A DNA stretch of 64,000 nucleotides from Stenotrophomonas ginsengisoli (GCF_001431485.1 NZ_LDJM01000018.1:62001-126000); one strand, 5' to 3'; positions 52,686-62,585 are shown, numbered from the stretch's first letter. Numbers and translations are program-made. The notes: generated from the sequence alone by a model not told the origin.

Positions 52686-53414
52686 TCAATCCTGGTTGCG
52701 GCCGCGCACCAGGGTGCCGATCTCTTCGCCCTGCAGGATGCGCAGCAGTTCGCCCGGCTGGCTCATGTCAAACACGCGCAGCGGCAGGTCGCTGTCGCGG
52801 GCCAGGGCGAAGGCTGCGGTGTCCATCACTTCCAGGCCGCGGCCGATCACATCGTCATAGGTCAGCGAATCAAAGCGCACCGCATCGGCGTGCTTGTTCG
52901 GGTCCTTGTCGTAGACGCCGTCGACCTTGGTCGCCTTGAGCAGCAGGTCGGCGCCGATTTCGATCGCACGCAGGGCGGCGCCCGAATCGGTGGTGAAGAA
53001 CGGGTTGCCGGTGCCGGCGGCGAAAATGACCAGACGGCCCTTTTCCAGGTGGCGGATGGCGCGGCGGCGGATGTAGTCCTCGCACACGTCGTTGATCTTG
53101 ATCGCACTCATCACGCGGGCCTTGCCGCCGAGCTTTTCCAGCGCGTCCTGCATGGCCAGGGCGTTGATCACGGTGGCCAGCATGCCCATGTGGTCGCCGG
53201 TGACCCGGTCCATGCCGCCGGCAGCCAGGCCGGCACCGCGGAAGATGTTGCCGCCGCCCACGACCAGGGCGATTTCGCAGCCGGCCTGCTGGGCTTCCAT
53301 CACCTCGGCGGCGATACGGTGGATGATCTTCGGGTCGATGCCGTAGTCCTCATCTCCCATCAGCGCCTCCCCGGAAAGTTTGAGCAGGATGCGTTGATAG
53401 GCGAGCTTGGACAT
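52686..53414 (-). CDS. pyrH: UMP kinase
   Basis: Phosphorylates UMP to UDP, feeding pyrimidine nucleotides and UDP-sugars used by the lipid A genes downstream. It is a 242-residue amino-acid-kinase fold hexamer. Visible are [63 protein letters not shown] and [20 protein letters not shown], as in E. coli PyrH. It starts with ATG at 53414. In many gammaproteobacteria it directly follows tsf; here an HDOD-GGDEF gene intervenes. Confidence 0.97.
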   Translation of the reverse strand: MSKLAYQRILLKLSGEALMGDEDYGIDPKIIHRIAAEVMEAQQAGCEIALVVGGGNIFRGAGLAAGGMDRVTGDHMGMLATVINALAMQDALEKLGGKARVMSAIKINDVCEDYIRRRAIRHLEKGRLVIFAAGTGNPFFTTDSGAALRAIEIGADLLLKATKVDGVYDKDPNKHADAVRFDSLTYDDVIGRGLEVMDTAAFALARDSDLPLRVFDMSQPGELLRILQGEEIGTLVRGRNQD

Positions 53415-53524
53415 GACGATCTCTATAAGACGGGATTACCCGCAGATTCTACCGGAAGCCATGCGCTGCCGGATGCTCGTCGGCGTGCGCGGATGCGTGT
53501 CCGTGCGCCGTCGGCTTGCCGCAT

Positions 53525-55039
53525 TCAGCCAGCAGTAGCGATGGCGCCTGGCCATTGGTGGATGCCGACCCGGTTGCGGCCCTGGTCCTTGCACTGGTAG
53601 AGAGCGCGGTCGGCGGCATCGAGCAGGGCGTGGGCGCTGGCAAACGGCTGGTCAGGCAGGTGGCAGGCGATGCCGGCCGAGAAGGTCACATGCAGGGCCT
53701 GGCCGGCGATGTGGGTGGCTGGCTGGGTCGACAGCCCGCTCAGGACCCGCTCGATGATGGCACGGGCGCCGGCCAGTGGGGTGTCCGGGAAGATGATCAC
53801 GAACTCTTCGCCGCCGAAACGGGCCACCGTGTCCACGCTGCGCACGCTGTCCTTGAGGTGGCGGGCCACGGCCTTGAGCACGTCGTCGCCAACCAGATGG
53901 CCGTGGCGGTCGTTGATCTTCTTGAAATCATCCAGGTCGATGAAGGCAACGGCCAGTGGACGCTGCTGCAGGTTGGCCAGGTCAAATGCCGCGCCCAGGG
54001 CCTGCTCGAAATGGCCGCGGTTGATCGCCCCGGTCAGGGCGTCGCGGTTGGCCATGCTGCTCAACTCGATGGCGTGGCGCTCCAGGGTGTCGGAGCGCTC
54101 ACGCAGCACTTCGGCCTCCTGTGCGGCCAGCAGCTCGCGCAACTGGCTGACCTCGCGGGCCTGTTCGAGCAGGTCGTGTATGTACTCCGGGGTGCACAGG
54201 GTGGTGTCAAAGGCGCTGGCCGCCTCGGGCAGCAGCTCGCTGGTACGGGCAATCACCGCGGCCAGTGCATCGCTGTCCAGGCCCAGGCTGTCGGCCAGGG
54301 TCAGTTGTGCGTACTGGTGGGCCTGTTCGGGCGTGTTGTCCAGCCAGATGTCGGCCAGCAGGCCGGAGGCATGGACGCACTGCTGGATCGGGTCGGCTGC
54401 GCCCTGCGGGGCGGTTTCGCTGTTGGCAATCGCATCGACCAGATAGGCCGGAAGATCCCACTGGCGCGCCAGCTCGGCGCCGATGGCCGCATGGTCTGCA
54501 CCCAGTTCGCTGCGCTCCAGGGTCAGCAGGCGCTGGTTGTCGCCACCGGCCTGGTGGGTGATGGGCAGGTAGCGTGCGCTGTGGTGCTGCATCAGCAGCA
54601 GGGCGCCGATGTCCTGGATCAGGCCGGCCAGCAGCAGTTCGTCCGGCTTGTTGACCCCCAGTGCCTCGCCCAGGGCGCGGCAGGCCATGGCCGCAATCAG
54701 GCTGCGGCGCCAGATCTGCTCGTGCTCGGCATGCGGCGGGTTGCCGCCGCGCAGGTCGGTGAGCAGGCTGAAGCCCAGGGCCAGCTGCAGGGTGGGGTGC
54801 AGGCCGAGCTTGTTGATCGCCTGTTGCAGGTTTTCACTGCGCCGGCGGCTGGCAAACAGGGCCGAGTTGGACAGGCGCAGCACGCGCGCGCTCAGGGCCG
54901 GGTCCAGGGCGATCAGTTCGGCCGCGCGGCCCAGGTCGGCATCCGGGTCCTGGGCCAGGGCAATGATGCGCAGGGCAATCCCCGGCGGGCTGGGGAGGTT
55001 GCGGCACAACGGGGCTGCGGTGATCAACTCGGACGACAT
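53525..55039 (-). CDS. HDOD-GGDEF signalling protein, predicted diguanylate cyclase
   Basis: A 504-residue soluble protein. An N-terminal HDOD domain (about 15-210: PSPPGIALRIIALAQDPDADLGRAAELIALDPALSARVLRLSNSALF) is a protein-interaction module of the HD superfamily without the catalytic HD pair. A short coiled-coil (about 295-330) leads into a C-terminal GGDEF domain with RDALTGAINRGHFEQAL, FIDLDDFKKINDRHGH and an intact GGEEF loop. Synthesis of cyclic di-GMP is predicted. It sits between tsf and pyrH, with its own upstream inverted repeat and after the tsf terminator, so it is probably transcribed separately. Confidence 0.88.
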   Translation of the reverse strand: MSSELITAAPLCRNLPSPPGIALRIIALAQDPDADLGRAAELIALDPALSARVLRLSNSALFASRRRSENLQQAINKLGLHPTLQLALGFSLLTDLRGGNPPHAEHEQIWRRSLIAAMACRALGEALGVNKPDELLLAGLIQDIGALLLMQHHSARYLPITHQAGGDNQRLLTLERSELGADHAAIGAELARQWDLPAYLVDAIANSETAPQGAADPIQQCVHASGLLADIWLDNTPEQAHQYAQLTLADSLGLDSDALAAVIARTSELLPEAASAFDTTLCTPEYIHDLLEQAREVSQLRELLAAQEAEVLRERSDTLERHAIELSSMANRDALTGAINRGHFEQALGAAFDLANLQQRPLAVAFIDLDDFKKINDRHGHLVGDDVLKAVARHLKDSVRSVDTVARFGGEEFVIIFPDTPLAGARAIIERVLSGLSTQPATHIAGQALHVTFSAGIACHLPDQPFASAHALLDAADRALYQCKDQGRNRVGIHQWPGAIATAG

Positions 55040-55083
55040 TGCCGTGACGTGGATGTGTTTGTCTTGTGAGGATACAAAAATGC

Positions 55084-55111
55084 GAACGTCAGTGCAGTTG
55101 TTGTGACGTTC
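55084..55111. promoter_or_regulatory. Inverted repeat upstream of HDOD-GGDEF gene
   Basis: Perfect 8-bp inverted repeat GAACGTCA-N12-TGACGTTC, 45 bases before the start codon. TATCCT on the minus strand (about 55071-55076) is a possible -10. The spacing of two helical turns suits a dimeric regulator; its identity is unknown. Confidence 0.55.
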
Positions 55112-55134
55112 ATCACACTTGGTTTTGCGCAAAC

Positions 55135-55162
55135 AAAAAAGCCGCGAAAGATTCGCGGCTTT
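55135..55162 (-). terminator. Rho-independent terminator after tsf
   Basis: Read on the minus strand: AAAGCCGCGAA / TTCGCGGCTTT with a three-base loop followed by a further run of T. It lies 21 bases past the tsf stop and separates the rpsB-tsf transcript from the HDOD-GGDEF gene. Confidence 0.9.
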
Positions 55163-55182
55163 CTTGCAGCAGTGCGGGTCGA

Positions 55183-56067
55183 TCAGACCTGCATGGCCTT
55201 GGCAACTTCGGCCAGGTAGTCTTCCTGGACCTTTTCGATGCCTTCGCCGACGACCAGGCGGGTGAAGCTGACCACGTCAGCGCCAGCAGCCTTGACCACG
55301 GCTTCAACGGTGCGGCCGTCGTTGTCCAGAACGTAGTTCTGGCCGTACAGGGTCACGTCGTTGACGATCTTGGCGGTCTTGCCGGCCATGATCTTTTCCA
55401 GGATTTCGGCCGGCTTGGACTTGTCCTTCTCGGACATCTTGGCCAGTTCGATTTCCTTTTCCTTGGCGATGTAGTCGGCCGGAACGTCAGCAGCCTTGTT
55501 GTACGGCGGGTTCATGGCAGCCACGTGCATGGCCAGGCCCGAAGCCAGCTCGTCCGAACCGTTGGCCAGTTCGACCAGCACGCCGATCTTGCCGTTGGTG
55601 TGGATGTAGGCGCCGATGGTGCCGGTGCTTTCGATCTTGACCAGGCGACGGATCTGCATGTTCTCACCCAGCTTCTGGATGGCAGCAGCGCGGGCTTCCT
55701 CGACGGTCTGGCCGTCGGCAAAAGCAGCAGCCTTCAGGGCTTCCACGTCGGTGGCGCCGGAGACCAAGGCGGCCTTGGCAACGGTGTCGACGAAGTGCTT
55801 GAAGTTGACGTCGTTGGCAACGAAGTCGGTTTCCGAGTTGATCTCGACCAGGACGGCCTTGCCGCCCTCCGAAGCCACGCCAACGCGGCCTTCGGCAGTC
55901 ACGCGGTCAGCCTTCTTGTCGGCCTTGGCGGCGCCGGACTTGCGCAGGGCTTCAGCAGCAGCGTCGATGTCGCCGCCGTTTTCAGCCAGTGCCTTCTTGC
56001 ACTCCATCATGCCGGCGCCGGTGCGCTCGCGCAGTTCCTTGACCAGGGATGCGGTGATTTCAGCCAT
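55183..56067 (-). CDS. tsf: Elongation factor Ts
   Basis: Nucleotide exchange factor for EF-Tu, 294 residues. The UBA-like N-terminal domain is [74 protein letters not shown] is the EF-Tu contact region, and the core and coiled-coil domains follow with [14 protein letters not shown] near the end. It is somewhat longer than the E. coli protein (283) but normal for the family. It lies 139 bases after rpsB with two strong hairpins in the gap. Confidence 0.97.
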   Translation of the reverse strand: MAEITASLVKELRERTGAGMMECKKALAENGGDIDAAAEALRKSGAAKADKKADRVTAEGRVGVASEGGKAVLVEINSETDFVANDVNFKHFVDTVAKAALVSGATDVEALKAAAFADGQTVEEARAAAIQKLGENMQIRRLVKIESTGTIGAYIHTNGKIGVLVELANGSDELASGLAMHVAAMNPPYNKAADVPADYIAKEKEIELAKMSEKDKSKPAEILEKIMAGKTAKIVNDVTLYGQNYVLDNDGRTVEAVVKAAGADVVSFTRLVVGEGIEKVQEDYLAEVAKAMQV

Positions 56068-56095
56068 GGGGATTACCTCACGTATAGAAAAGGGC

Positions 56096-56124
56096 GGGCC
56101 GGCGTCAGTAAGTGTCGCCGGCCC
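56096..56124 (-). terminator. First rpsB-tsf intergenic hairpin (tsf-proximal)
   Basis: Perfect stem GGGCCGGCG / CGCCGGCCC with an 11-base loop and no T-run, 28 bases before the tsf start. It probably acts as an attenuator setting the S2 to EF-Ts ratio, or as an mRNA stabiliser. Confidence 0.55.
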
Positions 56125-56170
56125 ATGTTGCGGTTTCCTTGCTCCATCACCGGCGCAGGCCGGAAACGGA

Positions 56171-56195
56171 GCCGGGCGTGGAGTTCACGCCCGGC
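56171..56195 (-). terminator. Second rpsB-tsf intergenic hairpin (rpsB-proximal)
   Basis: Perfect 10-bp stem GCCGGGCGTG / CACGCCCGGC with a five-base loop, 11 bases after the rpsB stop, with no T-run. It likely causes partial termination in the rpsB-tsf transcript. Confidence 0.6.
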
Positions 56196-56206
56196 GGATG
56201 GCCAGA

Positions 56207-57010
56207 TCAGGCAGCGGCGTCGTCGCCCTTCTTGCCCTTCTTGGCCGGAGCGCGGCGGGCCGGCTTGGCTTCGTCGTCGCCAGCGGCGTCAGCGAACTCT
56301 TCTTCGGTGACGGTGGCGGCGTGCGGAGCAGCAGCCTTGCCTTCCAGCACGGCGTCGGCAGCGGCGCGGGCGTACAGCTGCACAGCGCGGATGGCGTCGT
56401 CGTTGCCCGGGATGGCGTAGTCAACCAGTTCCGGGTTGTAGTTGGTGTCGACAACGGCGATCACCGGAATGCCCAGCTTCTTGGCTTCCTTGATGGCGAT
56501 GTCTTCGTGGCCGATATCGATGACGAAGATGGCGTCCGGCAGACGGCCCATTTCCTTGATGCCGCCCAGCGAGGCTTCCAGCTTGTCACGCTCGCGGCGC
56601 AGGCCCAGCACTTCGTGCTTGACCAGCTTTTCGAAGGTGCCGTCGGTTTCGCCGGCTTCCAGTTCCTTCAGGCGGGCAACCGACTGCTTGACGGTACGGA
56701 AGTTGGTCAGGGTGCCGCCCAGCCAACGCTGGTTCATGAACGGCATGCCGCAACGCTCGGCTTCTTCCTTGATCGACTCACGGGCCGAACGCTTGGTGCC
56801 CAGGAACAGGATGGTGCCGCGCTTCTGTGCGATCGACGAGATGAAGTTCATCGCGTCGTTGAACAGCGGGACGGTCTTTTCCAGGTTGATGATGTGGATC
56901 TTGCCGCGGGCGCCGAAGATGTACGGGCCCATCTTCGGGTTCCAGTAACGGGTCTGGTGACCGAAATGGACGCCGGCTTCCAGCATCTGACGCATGGTGA
57001 CCTGGGGCAT
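56207..57010 (-). CDS. rpsB: 30S ribosomal protein S2
   Basis: Ribosomal small-subunit protein of 267 residues. It starts [46 protein letters not shown] and has [36 protein letters not shown] and the closing [36 protein letters not shown] basic tail ([12 protein letters not shown]) follows. The long in-frame upstream extension to 57259 is the untranslated leader, not protein. It is the first gene of the long cluster, with a promoter candidate at 57226-57254. Confidence 0.97.
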   Translation of the reverse strand: MPQVTMRQMLEAGVHFGHQTRYWNPKMGPYIFGARGKIHIINLEKTVPLFNDAMNFISSIAQKRGTILFLGTKRSARESIKEEAERCGMPFMNQRWLGGTLTNFRTVKQSVARLKELEAGETDGTFEKLVKHEVLGLRRERDKLEASLGGIKEMGRLPDAIFVIDIGHEDIAIKEAKKLGIPVIAVVDTNYNPELVDYAIPGNDDAIRAVQLYARAAADAVLEGKAAAPHAATVTEEEFADAAGDDEAKPARRAPAKKGKKGDDAAA

Positions 57011-57331
57011 TGCAAAACTCCTAGAATGGGAACCCTCTGCCCGGGTTTGAGTGATGGGCAGGCCGCGACGCGGCGCAAGGTTCCGGGGTTGGGCTTCCCT
57101 GCCGCGCCGTGGCCGAACCCCATTGAAGAGGCACCCCGGCACGGGTTTGGGCAGCAGGTGTGTATTCACCGATGTCGCCCGGTGTTGGCGGTCTCTGACG
57201 GTCATGGGGCCGTGAAAACTTGCCGAGTATGGCAGCCTTGCCGGGTGCTGGCAAGTCATTGCCTGAGCCGGGGCTGGCGATTGGATCGATCAATGCCGCC
57301 AGTGTGCGCTGGATGGGTGATAATGGGGGTC
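57011..57331 (-). promoter_or_regulatory. rpsB leader region and rpsB/map divergent promoter region
   Basis: A gene-free stretch of 321 bases. About 215 bases from the predicted rpsB promoter to its ATG would be a long structured leader containing GC-rich arms (e.g. GCCGCGACGCGGC near 57062-57074). In gammaproteobacteria S2 represses its own mRNA through such a leader (established for E. coli); structural conservation here is not tested. The map promoter should be near 57255-57325. Confidence 0.5.
57226..57254 (-). promoter_or_regulatory. Candidate sigma-70 promoter of rpsB
   Basis: On the minus strand, TTGCCA (57254-57249), 17-base spacer, CATACT (57231-57226). This is 4 of 6 matches at each hexamer with ideal spacing, pointing into the rpsB leader. 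Confidence 0.6.
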
Positions 57332-58108
57332 ATGAGCGTGAACCTTAAAACCCCAGAAGAAATCGAGCTGATGCGCATCGCCGGCCGCCTGGCCGCCGAA
57401 GTGCTGGACATGATCGGTCCGTTCGTCAAGCCTGGCGTGACCACCGAAGAGCTGGACCGGATCTGCAACGAACACATCGTGAACGTGCAGAAGACCATCC
57501 CGGCCAATGTCGGCTACCACGGCTTCCCGAAGACCGTGTGCGCATCTGTCAACAACGTCATCTGCCACGGTATCCCCAGCGAAACCAAGGTCCTGAAGGA
57601 CGGCGACATCGTCAACATCGACGTCACCGTGATCAAGGACGGCTGGCATGGCGACACCTCGCGCATGTACTACGTCGGCACCCCGTCGGTGATGGCCAGG
57701 CGTCTGTGCGAAGTGACCTACGAAGCCATGTGGCGCGGCATTGCCGCAGTCAAGCCGGGCGCCACCCTGGGTGACGTCGGCCATGCCATCCAGGAATACG
57801 CCGAATCCGAGCGTTTCTCTGTGGTGCGTGAATACTGCGGCCACGGCATCGGCAAGGTCTACCACGACGAGCCGCAGGTGCTGCATTACGGCAAGCCGGG
57901 CACCGGCCTGGTGCTCAAGCCGGGCATGACCTTCACCATCGAGCCGATGATCAACGAAGGCACCCGCTATACCAAGGTGCTGCCGGACGGCTGGACCGTG
58001 GTCACCAAGGACCGCAAGCTCTCCGCACAGTGGGAGCACATGGTTGCCGTGACCGAGACCGGTGTGGAAGTGCTGACCCTGGCTGACGGGGAAGCATCCC
58101 GCGTATGA
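57332..58108 (+). CDS. map: Methionine aminopeptidase, type I
   Basis: Removes the initiator methionine from new proteins. It has 258 residues of pita-bread fold. The metal ligands are in DIVNIDVTVIKDGWHGDTSRMY (two Asp), CGHGIGKVYHDEP (His), FTIEPMIN (Glu) and SAQWEHMVAVT (Glu). ATG at 57332 follows a G-rich ribosome site and gives the standard N-terminus MSVNLKTPEEIELMRIAGRLAAEVLD. It is divergent from rpsB and overlaps glnD by four bases. Confidence 0.97.
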   Translation: MSVNLKTPEEIELMRIAGRLAAEVLDMIGPFVKPGVTTEELDRICNEHIVNVQKTIPANVGYHGFPKTVCASVNNVICHGIPSETKVLKDGDIVNIDVTVIKDGWHGDTSRMYYVGTPSVMARRLCEVTYEAMWRGIAAVKPGATLGDVGHAIQEYAESERFSVVREYCGHGIGKVYHDEPQVLHYGKPGTGLVLKPGMTFTIEPMINEGTRYTKVLPDGWTVVTKDRKLSAQWEHMVAVTETGVEVLTLADGEASRV

Positions 58109-60726
58109 CCCAAGACCTCGTTGCCACGCGGGCCGACGCCCAGGTCGACCCTGCCGGTGACGGGGCCTGGTCAGCACGTGCACGTGAAGTGCTGGTGGAA
58201 GCCGAAGCGCGCCTGGATCGTCGCTTCGGCCAGACCGAAAACCCTGAAAAACTGATTGCACTGCGCGCCCGCGCAGTGGATCAGTTGCTGCGCAATGCCT
58301 GGGTCCAGTGCATTGCCAATGACAGCGGCCTGAGCCTGTTTGCGGTGGGCGGCTACGGGCGCGGTGAATTGTTCCCGCGTTCGGATATCGATGTGCTGGT
58401 GCTCGGCGAGCCGGCCGCCCAGGCGGCCCATGCCGAGGCCATTGCGCGCCTGTTTGCCATGCTCTGGGATGCCGGGCTGGCGGTGAGCCATGCGGTGCGT
58501 TCGCTGGCCCAGTGCGCCGAAGCGGCGGCGGCCGAACAGACCGTGATGACCGCGCTGATCGAAGCGCGCCCGGTGGTGGCCGACAGCGCCACGCGCAAGG
58601 CTTTGGCCGGGGCCATCGCCCCGGAGGTGATGTGGCCGGCACGCGAGTTCTTCCAGGCCAAGCGCGCCGAGCTGCAGGCCCGGCACAAGCGCTTTGGCGA
58701 TACCGCCGACAACCTGGAGCCGGACATCAAGGACGGCCCGGGTGGCCTGCGTGACCTGCATACCCTGGGCTGGATGTCGCTGCGTGCCTTCGGCGTGCGT
58801 GACATCGAGGCGCTGGTGGGGCTGGGCCATGTGGGCCTTGACGAGGCGGCCGCGCTCAAGCGCGAGCGCATCGTGCTCTCGCGCCTGCGTTACGGCCTGC
58901 ATCTGGTGGCCCGGCGCGGCGAGGAGCGCCTGCGTTTTGACCATCAAAAGGCCCTGGCCGCACGCCTGGGCTATGCCGATGACGACGGCAGCCTGGCCGT
59001 GGAAAAGATGATGCAGGGCTTCTACCGCTCTGCCGCGGTGATCCGCCGTGTCTCCGACCGCATGCTGCAGCGTTTCGAGGAGCAGTTTGACGGCAGTGGC
59101 GAGCCGCTGCCGGTGCAGGCGGGTTTCAGCCTGCGCAACGGCTACCTCAATGCCGATGACCCGGCCTGGCCGTATGGCCGCATGGGCGACCTGTTCGACC
59201 TGTTCGCAGCCTGGGCGGTAACCCCGCAGGCACGCGGCCTGCATTCGCTCACTGCGCGTGCGGTGGCCGAATACCTGGATGAAATGGTGCCGTACACCGC
59301 CGTGGACCAGACTACGCGCGACAAGTTCATGCGCCTGATGCGCGCCGGCGACGGTGCCCAGACCCTGGCCCGGATGGGCCGCCTGGGCGTGCTGGGGCAG
59401 TGGATCCCGGCCTTTGCCCAGGTGTCCGGGCGCATGCAGTTCGACCTGTTCCATGCCTACACCGTGGACCAGCACACGCTGATGGTGTTGCGCAATATCG
59501 GCCAGTTCGCCGCTGGCGCGGCCGATGAGCGCTTTTCCATTGCCCACCAGGTGTGGCCGCGCCTGAGCCAGCCGGAGTTGCTGCTGCTGGCTGGCCTGTT
59601 CCATGACATCGCCAAGGGCCGCGGCGGCGACCATTCCGAGCTGGGTGCGGTGGATGCGCGCGCGTTCTGCCAGGCCCATGGCCTGGATGCGCACGACACC
59701 GATTTGGTGGCCTGGCTGGTGGAACAGCACCTGCGCATGTCGGTCACCGCGCAGAAGCAGGACATCACCGACCCGGATGTGGTGCACGGCTTTGCCCGCC
59801 TGGTCGGCAGCCGCGAGCGCCTGGATTACCTGTATCTGCTTACCTGTGCCGACATCGCCGGCACCAGCCCCAAGCTGTGGAATGCGTGGAAGGACCGGCT
59901 GCTGGCCGACCTGTACTTCGCCACCCGCCGCGCCCTGCGCGAAGGCCTGGAGCCGCCCTTGCCCGAGACCGCACGCGTGGCCGCGGCCCGGCGCGAGGTC
60001 GGTGCCTGGCTGCACGAAGGTGGCTACAGCGCCGACCAGGTGGCCGGCCTGCTGGCCCGCATGCCCGACGAAGCCTTTGTGCGCTTCCGTATCGAACAAC
60101 TGATGTGGCAGGCCCAGGCCCTGGCTGAAGTGGGGCAGGGCGAGCTGCTGGTGCGGGCGCGGCCGATCCAGCACGGCGCCAATGCGCTGGAGCTGCTGGT
60201 GCATTCGCCCGACCGCGACGGCCTGTTTGCGGCCATCGTGATCAGCCTGGACCGCCTCGGCTTTGCCATCCACCGGGCGCGCATTCTCGATGGCCCGGAT
60301 GACACCGTGCTGGATACCTTCGAGGTCAGCCCGGCCGACAGCTTTGCCGACCCGGACCCGCAGGCCCTGGTGGCCAGCCTGCAGCGTGTGCTGTCCGCGC
60401 CGCTGGAAGGCCTGCGCCCGGTGCGCCGGGTGGTGCCGCGCCAGCTGCGCCATTTCCGCTTTGCCCCGCGCATTGATTTCCCCGAGGCCGGCGAAAGCCA
60501 GTGCACCCTGCTCAACCTTGTGGCGCCCGACCGCCCCGGCCTGCTGGCTGATGTGGCCGAAGTGGTGCGCGACCAGAACCTGCGCGTGCACGACGCGCGC
60601 ATTGCCACTTTCGGTGAGCGGGGCGAGGACCAGTTCCTGCTCACCGACCATCAAGACCGTCCGCTGGACGAAACCGCCCGCCAGGCCCTGCGCGAAGCGC
60701 TGCAGGCCGCGCTGGCCCCCCGTTGA
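58105..60726 (+). CDS. glnD: Bifunctional uridylyltransferase/uridylyl-removing enzyme GlnD
   Basis: Senses glutamine and uridylylates or deuridylylates PII proteins, controlling nitrogen metabolism. It has 873 residues. The nucleotidyltransferase domain has [19 protein letters not shown] (82-100, Asp94 and Asp96). The HD hydrolase has [18 protein letters not shown] near 505-520. Two ACT domains at the C-terminus ([19 protein letters not shown] and [20 protein letters not shown]) bind glutamine. It is coupled to map by a four-base overlap and followed 17 bases later by dapD. Confidence 0.97.
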   Translation: MTQDLVATRADAQVDPAGDGAWSARAREVLVEAEARLDRRFGQTENPEKLIALRARAVDQLLRNAWVQCIANDSGLSLFAVGGYGRGELFPRSDIDVLVLGEPAAQAAHAEAIARLFAMLWDAGLAVSHAVRSLAQCAEAAAAEQTVMTALIEARPVVADSATRKALAGAIAPEVMWPAREFFQAKRAELQARHKRFGDTADNLEPDIKDGPGGLRDLHTLGWMSLRAFGVRDIEALVGLGHVGLDEAAALKRERIVLSRLRYGLHLVARRGEERLRFDHQKALAARLGYADDDGSLAVEKMMQGFYRSAAVIRRVSDRMLQRFEEQFDGSGEPLPVQAGFSLRNGYLNADDPAWPYGRMGDLFDLFAAWAVTPQARGLHSLTARAVAEYLDEMVPYTAVDQTTRDKFMRLMRAGDGAQTLARMGRLGVLGQWIPAFAQVSGRMQFDLFHAYTVDQHTLMVLRNIGQFAAGAADERFSIAHQVWPRLSQPELLLLAGLFHDIAKGRGGDHSELGAVDARAFCQAHGLDAHDTDLVAWLVEQHLRMSVTAQKQDITDPDVVHGFARLVGSRERLDYLYLLTCADIAGTSPKLWNAWKDRLLADLYFATRRALREGLEPPLPETARVAAARREVGAWLHEGGYSADQVAGLLARMPDEAFVRFRIEQLMWQAQALAEVGQGELLVRARPIQHGANALELLVHSPDRDGLFAAIVISLDRLGFAIHRARILDGPDDTVLDTFEVSPADSFADPDPQALVASLQRVLSAPLEGLRPVRRVVPRQLRHFRFAPRIDFPEAGESQCTLLNLVAPDRPGLLADVAEVVRDQNLRVHDARIATFGERGEDQFLLTDHQDRPLDETARQALREALQAALAPR

Positions 60727-60743
60727 ACTGGAGCCCATCCCCC

Positions 60744-61337
60744 ATGGCAACCCGCAAGACCGCCACTGTGACCAAGACCGCCACCCCGAAGGCGGCCGCG
60801 AAAAAAGCGCCCGTGGCGAAAAAGGTTGCTGCGCGCAACACCGCAGTAAAAACCCCGGCAGCAGCCAAGGCCGACGCCGCCAAGCCGGCTGTTGCCCAGC
60901 CCGCCGCCAAGCCGGCCGTGCGCAAGGCTGCCGGCAAGGCCGTCGTGGCCAAGAAGGCAGATGCCAAGAAGGTTGTGGCCAGGAAGCCGGCCGGCAAGCA
61001 GGCCGCTGCCAGCAAGCCGCAGGTTGTAGCCAAGCCGGCTGTGGCAAAGAAGGCTGTGGCCAAGAAGGTTGTGGCCAAGACCGCTGCAGCCAACAAGCCG
61101 GCCGGCAAGAAGGCCGCAGCTGGCAAGCCGCAGGCTGTTGCCGGCAAGGCAGCTGCCAAGAAGGCTGTTGCCACCAAGGCAGTTGCCAGCAAGGGTGCTG
61201 CCAGCAAGCCCGTTGCCAAGGTGGCCGCGCTGCGCAAGCCGGCTGCCAAGCCGTCGGCACGTCCGGCCAAGTTGCCGGCCGCCAAGTCCGCGCCGCGCAA
61301 CACCGCTGCACGCAAGCTGGCCGCACAGTTCAACGCC
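60744..61337 (+). repeat. Lys/Ala/Pro-rich coding repeat region of dapD
   Basis: Irregular short repeats of AAGAAGGC(T/C)GT, GCCAAGAAGG and AAGCCGGC encode AKKAV, AKKV and KPA units over about 198 codons. Degenerate repeats of this kind tend to vary in number between strains. Confidence 0.8.
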
Positions 61338-62174
61338 ATGAGCGTGGAGCAGCTCAAGGCCCGTATCGACGTGGTCTTCGATGCCCGCGCCGAGCTGACC
61401 GTCGCGCAGATCAAGGCCGAGGTGGCCCCGCTGGTCAACCGCGTGGTCAATGGCCTGGAAAGCGGGCAGTTCCGCGTGGCCCAGCCGCTGGCTGACGGTG
61501 GCTGGCAGGTCAACGAATGGCTCAAGAAGGCCGTGCTGCTGTACTTCCGCATCAACGACATGGCAGTGACCAGCGCCAGCCCGGCACCGTTCTGGGACAA
61601 GGTGGAAGCCCGCTTTGCCGGCTACACCGCCAAGCAGTTCCGCGAAGCCGGCGTGCGCGTGGTTCCCGGTGCGATTGCCCGCCGTGGTACCCACTTCGGG
61701 CGTGACGTGGTGCTGATGCCCAGCTTCACCAATATCGGCGCCCATGTGGGCGAGGGCACCATGGTGGACACCTGGGCCACCGTGGGTTCCTGCGCGCAGA
61801 TCGGCAAGCACTGCCACCTGTCCGGCGGTGCCGGTATCGGCGGCGTGCTCGAGCCGCTGCAGGCCAGCCCCACCATCATCGAGGACCACTGCTTCATCGG
61901 TGCGCGCTCGGAAGTGGTGGAGGGCGTGATCGTCGGCCACCACTCGGTGATCGGCATGGGCGTGTTCCTGGGCCAGTCCACCCGCATCTACAACCGCGCC
62001 ACCGGCGAGATCAGCTACGGTTACATCCCGCCGTACAGCGTGGTTGTTTCCGGCTCGCTGCCGAGCAAGGACGGCAGCCACTCGCTGTACTGCGCGGTGA
62101 TCGTCAAGCAGGTGGACGAAAAGACCATCGGCAAGACCAGCATCAACGAACTGCTGCGCGGCCTGGCCGACTGA
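60744..62174 (+). CDS. dapD: Tetrahydrodipicolinate N-succinyltransferase with N-terminal histone H1-like extension
   Basis: Catalyses succinylation of tetrahydrodipicolinate in lysine and diaminopimelate synthesis. It has 476 residues where E. coli DapD has 274. Residues about 200-476 are a full Dap[35 protein letters not shown], then the hexapeptide beta helix with [35 protein letters not shown] and closing [12 protein letters not shown]. Residues 1-199 are almost only Ala, Lys, Val, Pro and Gly in KKAVAKK/KPA repeats, like bacterial H1-like proteins. The frame is unbroken; GGAG precedes ATG at 60744. An internal ATG at 61338 could start a plain DapD but has no clear ribosome site. Confidence 0.93.
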   Translation: MATRKTATVTKTATPKAAAKKAPVAKKVAARNTAVKTPAAAKADAAKPAVAQPAAKPAVRKAAGKAVVAKKADAKKVVARKPAGKQAAASKPQVVAKPAVAKKAVAKKVVAKTAAANKPAGKKAAAGKPQAVAGKAAAKKAVATKAVASKGAASKPVAKVAALRKPAAKPSARPAKLPAAKSAPRNTAARKLAAQFNAMSVEQLKARIDVVFDARAELTVAQIKAEVAPLVNRVVNGLESGQFRVAQPLADGGWQVNEWLKKAVLLYFRINDMAVTSASPAPFWDKVEARFAGYTAKQFREAGVRVVPGAIARRGTHFGRDVVLMPSFTNIGAHVGEGTMVDTWATVGSCAQIGKHCHLSGGAGIGGVLEPLQASPTIIEDHCFIGARSEVVEGVIVGHHSVIGMGVFLGQSTRIYNRATGEISYGYIPPYSVVVSGSLPSKDGSHSLYCAVIVKQVDEKTIGKTSINELLRGLAD

Positions 62175-62182
62175 TCCAACCA

Positions 62183-62210
62183 CGGCCGGGCTTGTCCCGG
62201 CCGTTTTGTA
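62183..62210 (+). terminator. Terminator between dapD and yffB
   Basis: Perfect 9-bp stem ACGGCCGGG / CCCGGCCGT with a five-base loop followed by TTTGTATT, 9 bases after the dapD stop. It probably attenuates transcription into yffB-dapE. Confidence 0.8.
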
Positions 62211-62224
62211 TTGAAGGAACACAC

Positions 62225-62584
62225 ATGACTGCCACCATCCATGGCCTGAAGAACTGCGACACCTGCAAGAAAGCCACCAAGTGGCTGGACCGTTTCGGTG
62301 TGGAATACAGCTTCGTCGATTACCGCGACAACAAGCCTTCCCCGGAAACCCTGCTGGAATGGGCCGCCCAGCTCGGCGGCCTGGCCGCGATGGTCAACAA
62401 GTCCTCCACCACCTGGCGCCAGTTGCCGGAAAACCGCAAGGCGGCCGATTCGGATGCCGAATGGAAGCTGCTGCTGCGCGAATACCCGCAGCTGATCAAG
62501 CGCCCGGTCGTGGTCACCGCCGACGGCGTGGTCAGCCAGGGCTTCTCTGATAACGGTTTCAAGAAGCGCTTCAACATCGACTGA
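62225..62584 (+). CDS. yffB: ArsC/Spx-family protein YffB
   Basis: A thioredoxin-fold protein of 119 residues in the arsenate reductase-like group. It starts [36 protein letters not shown]; Cys11 and Cys14 form the CxxC pair. [27 protein letters not shown] is the typical ArsC-like end. True arsenate reductase activity is unlikely given this YffB-type sequence; a glutathione-dependent thiol reductase role has been suggested for relatives. It lies one base before dapE's start codon, and this pairing is conserved in gammaproteobacteria. Confidence 0.9.
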   Translation: MTATIHGLKNCDTCKKATKWLDRFGVEYSFVDYRDNKPSPETLLEWAAQLGGLAAMVNKSSTTWRQLPENRKAADSDAEWKLLLREYPQLIKRPVVVTADGVVSQGFSDNGFKKRFNID

Positions 62585-62585
62585 C

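Noticed and set aside
57011-57259. In-frame 83-codon N-terminal extension of rpsB
   Set aside because: S2 proteins start at [18 protein letters not shown]; the extension has leader-like composition and lies downstream of the predicted promoter.
58171-61326. Open frame of about 1050 codons on the minus strand opposite glnD and the dapD repeat
   Set aside because: Antisense shadow of two well-identified genes; repeats such as WQLPW arise from the Lys/Ala codons on the other strand.
61338-62174. Treating dapD as a separate gene starting at the internal ATG, with an independent H1-like gene before it
   Set aside because: There is no stop codon between the parts and no clear ribosome site before 61338, so a single fusion is the simplest reading. 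Internal initiation is kept as an open question in the findings.
62225-62584. Arsenate reductase resistance gene
   Set aside because: Sequence is YffB-like with a CxxC pair and it is paired with dapE, with no ars genes nearby.
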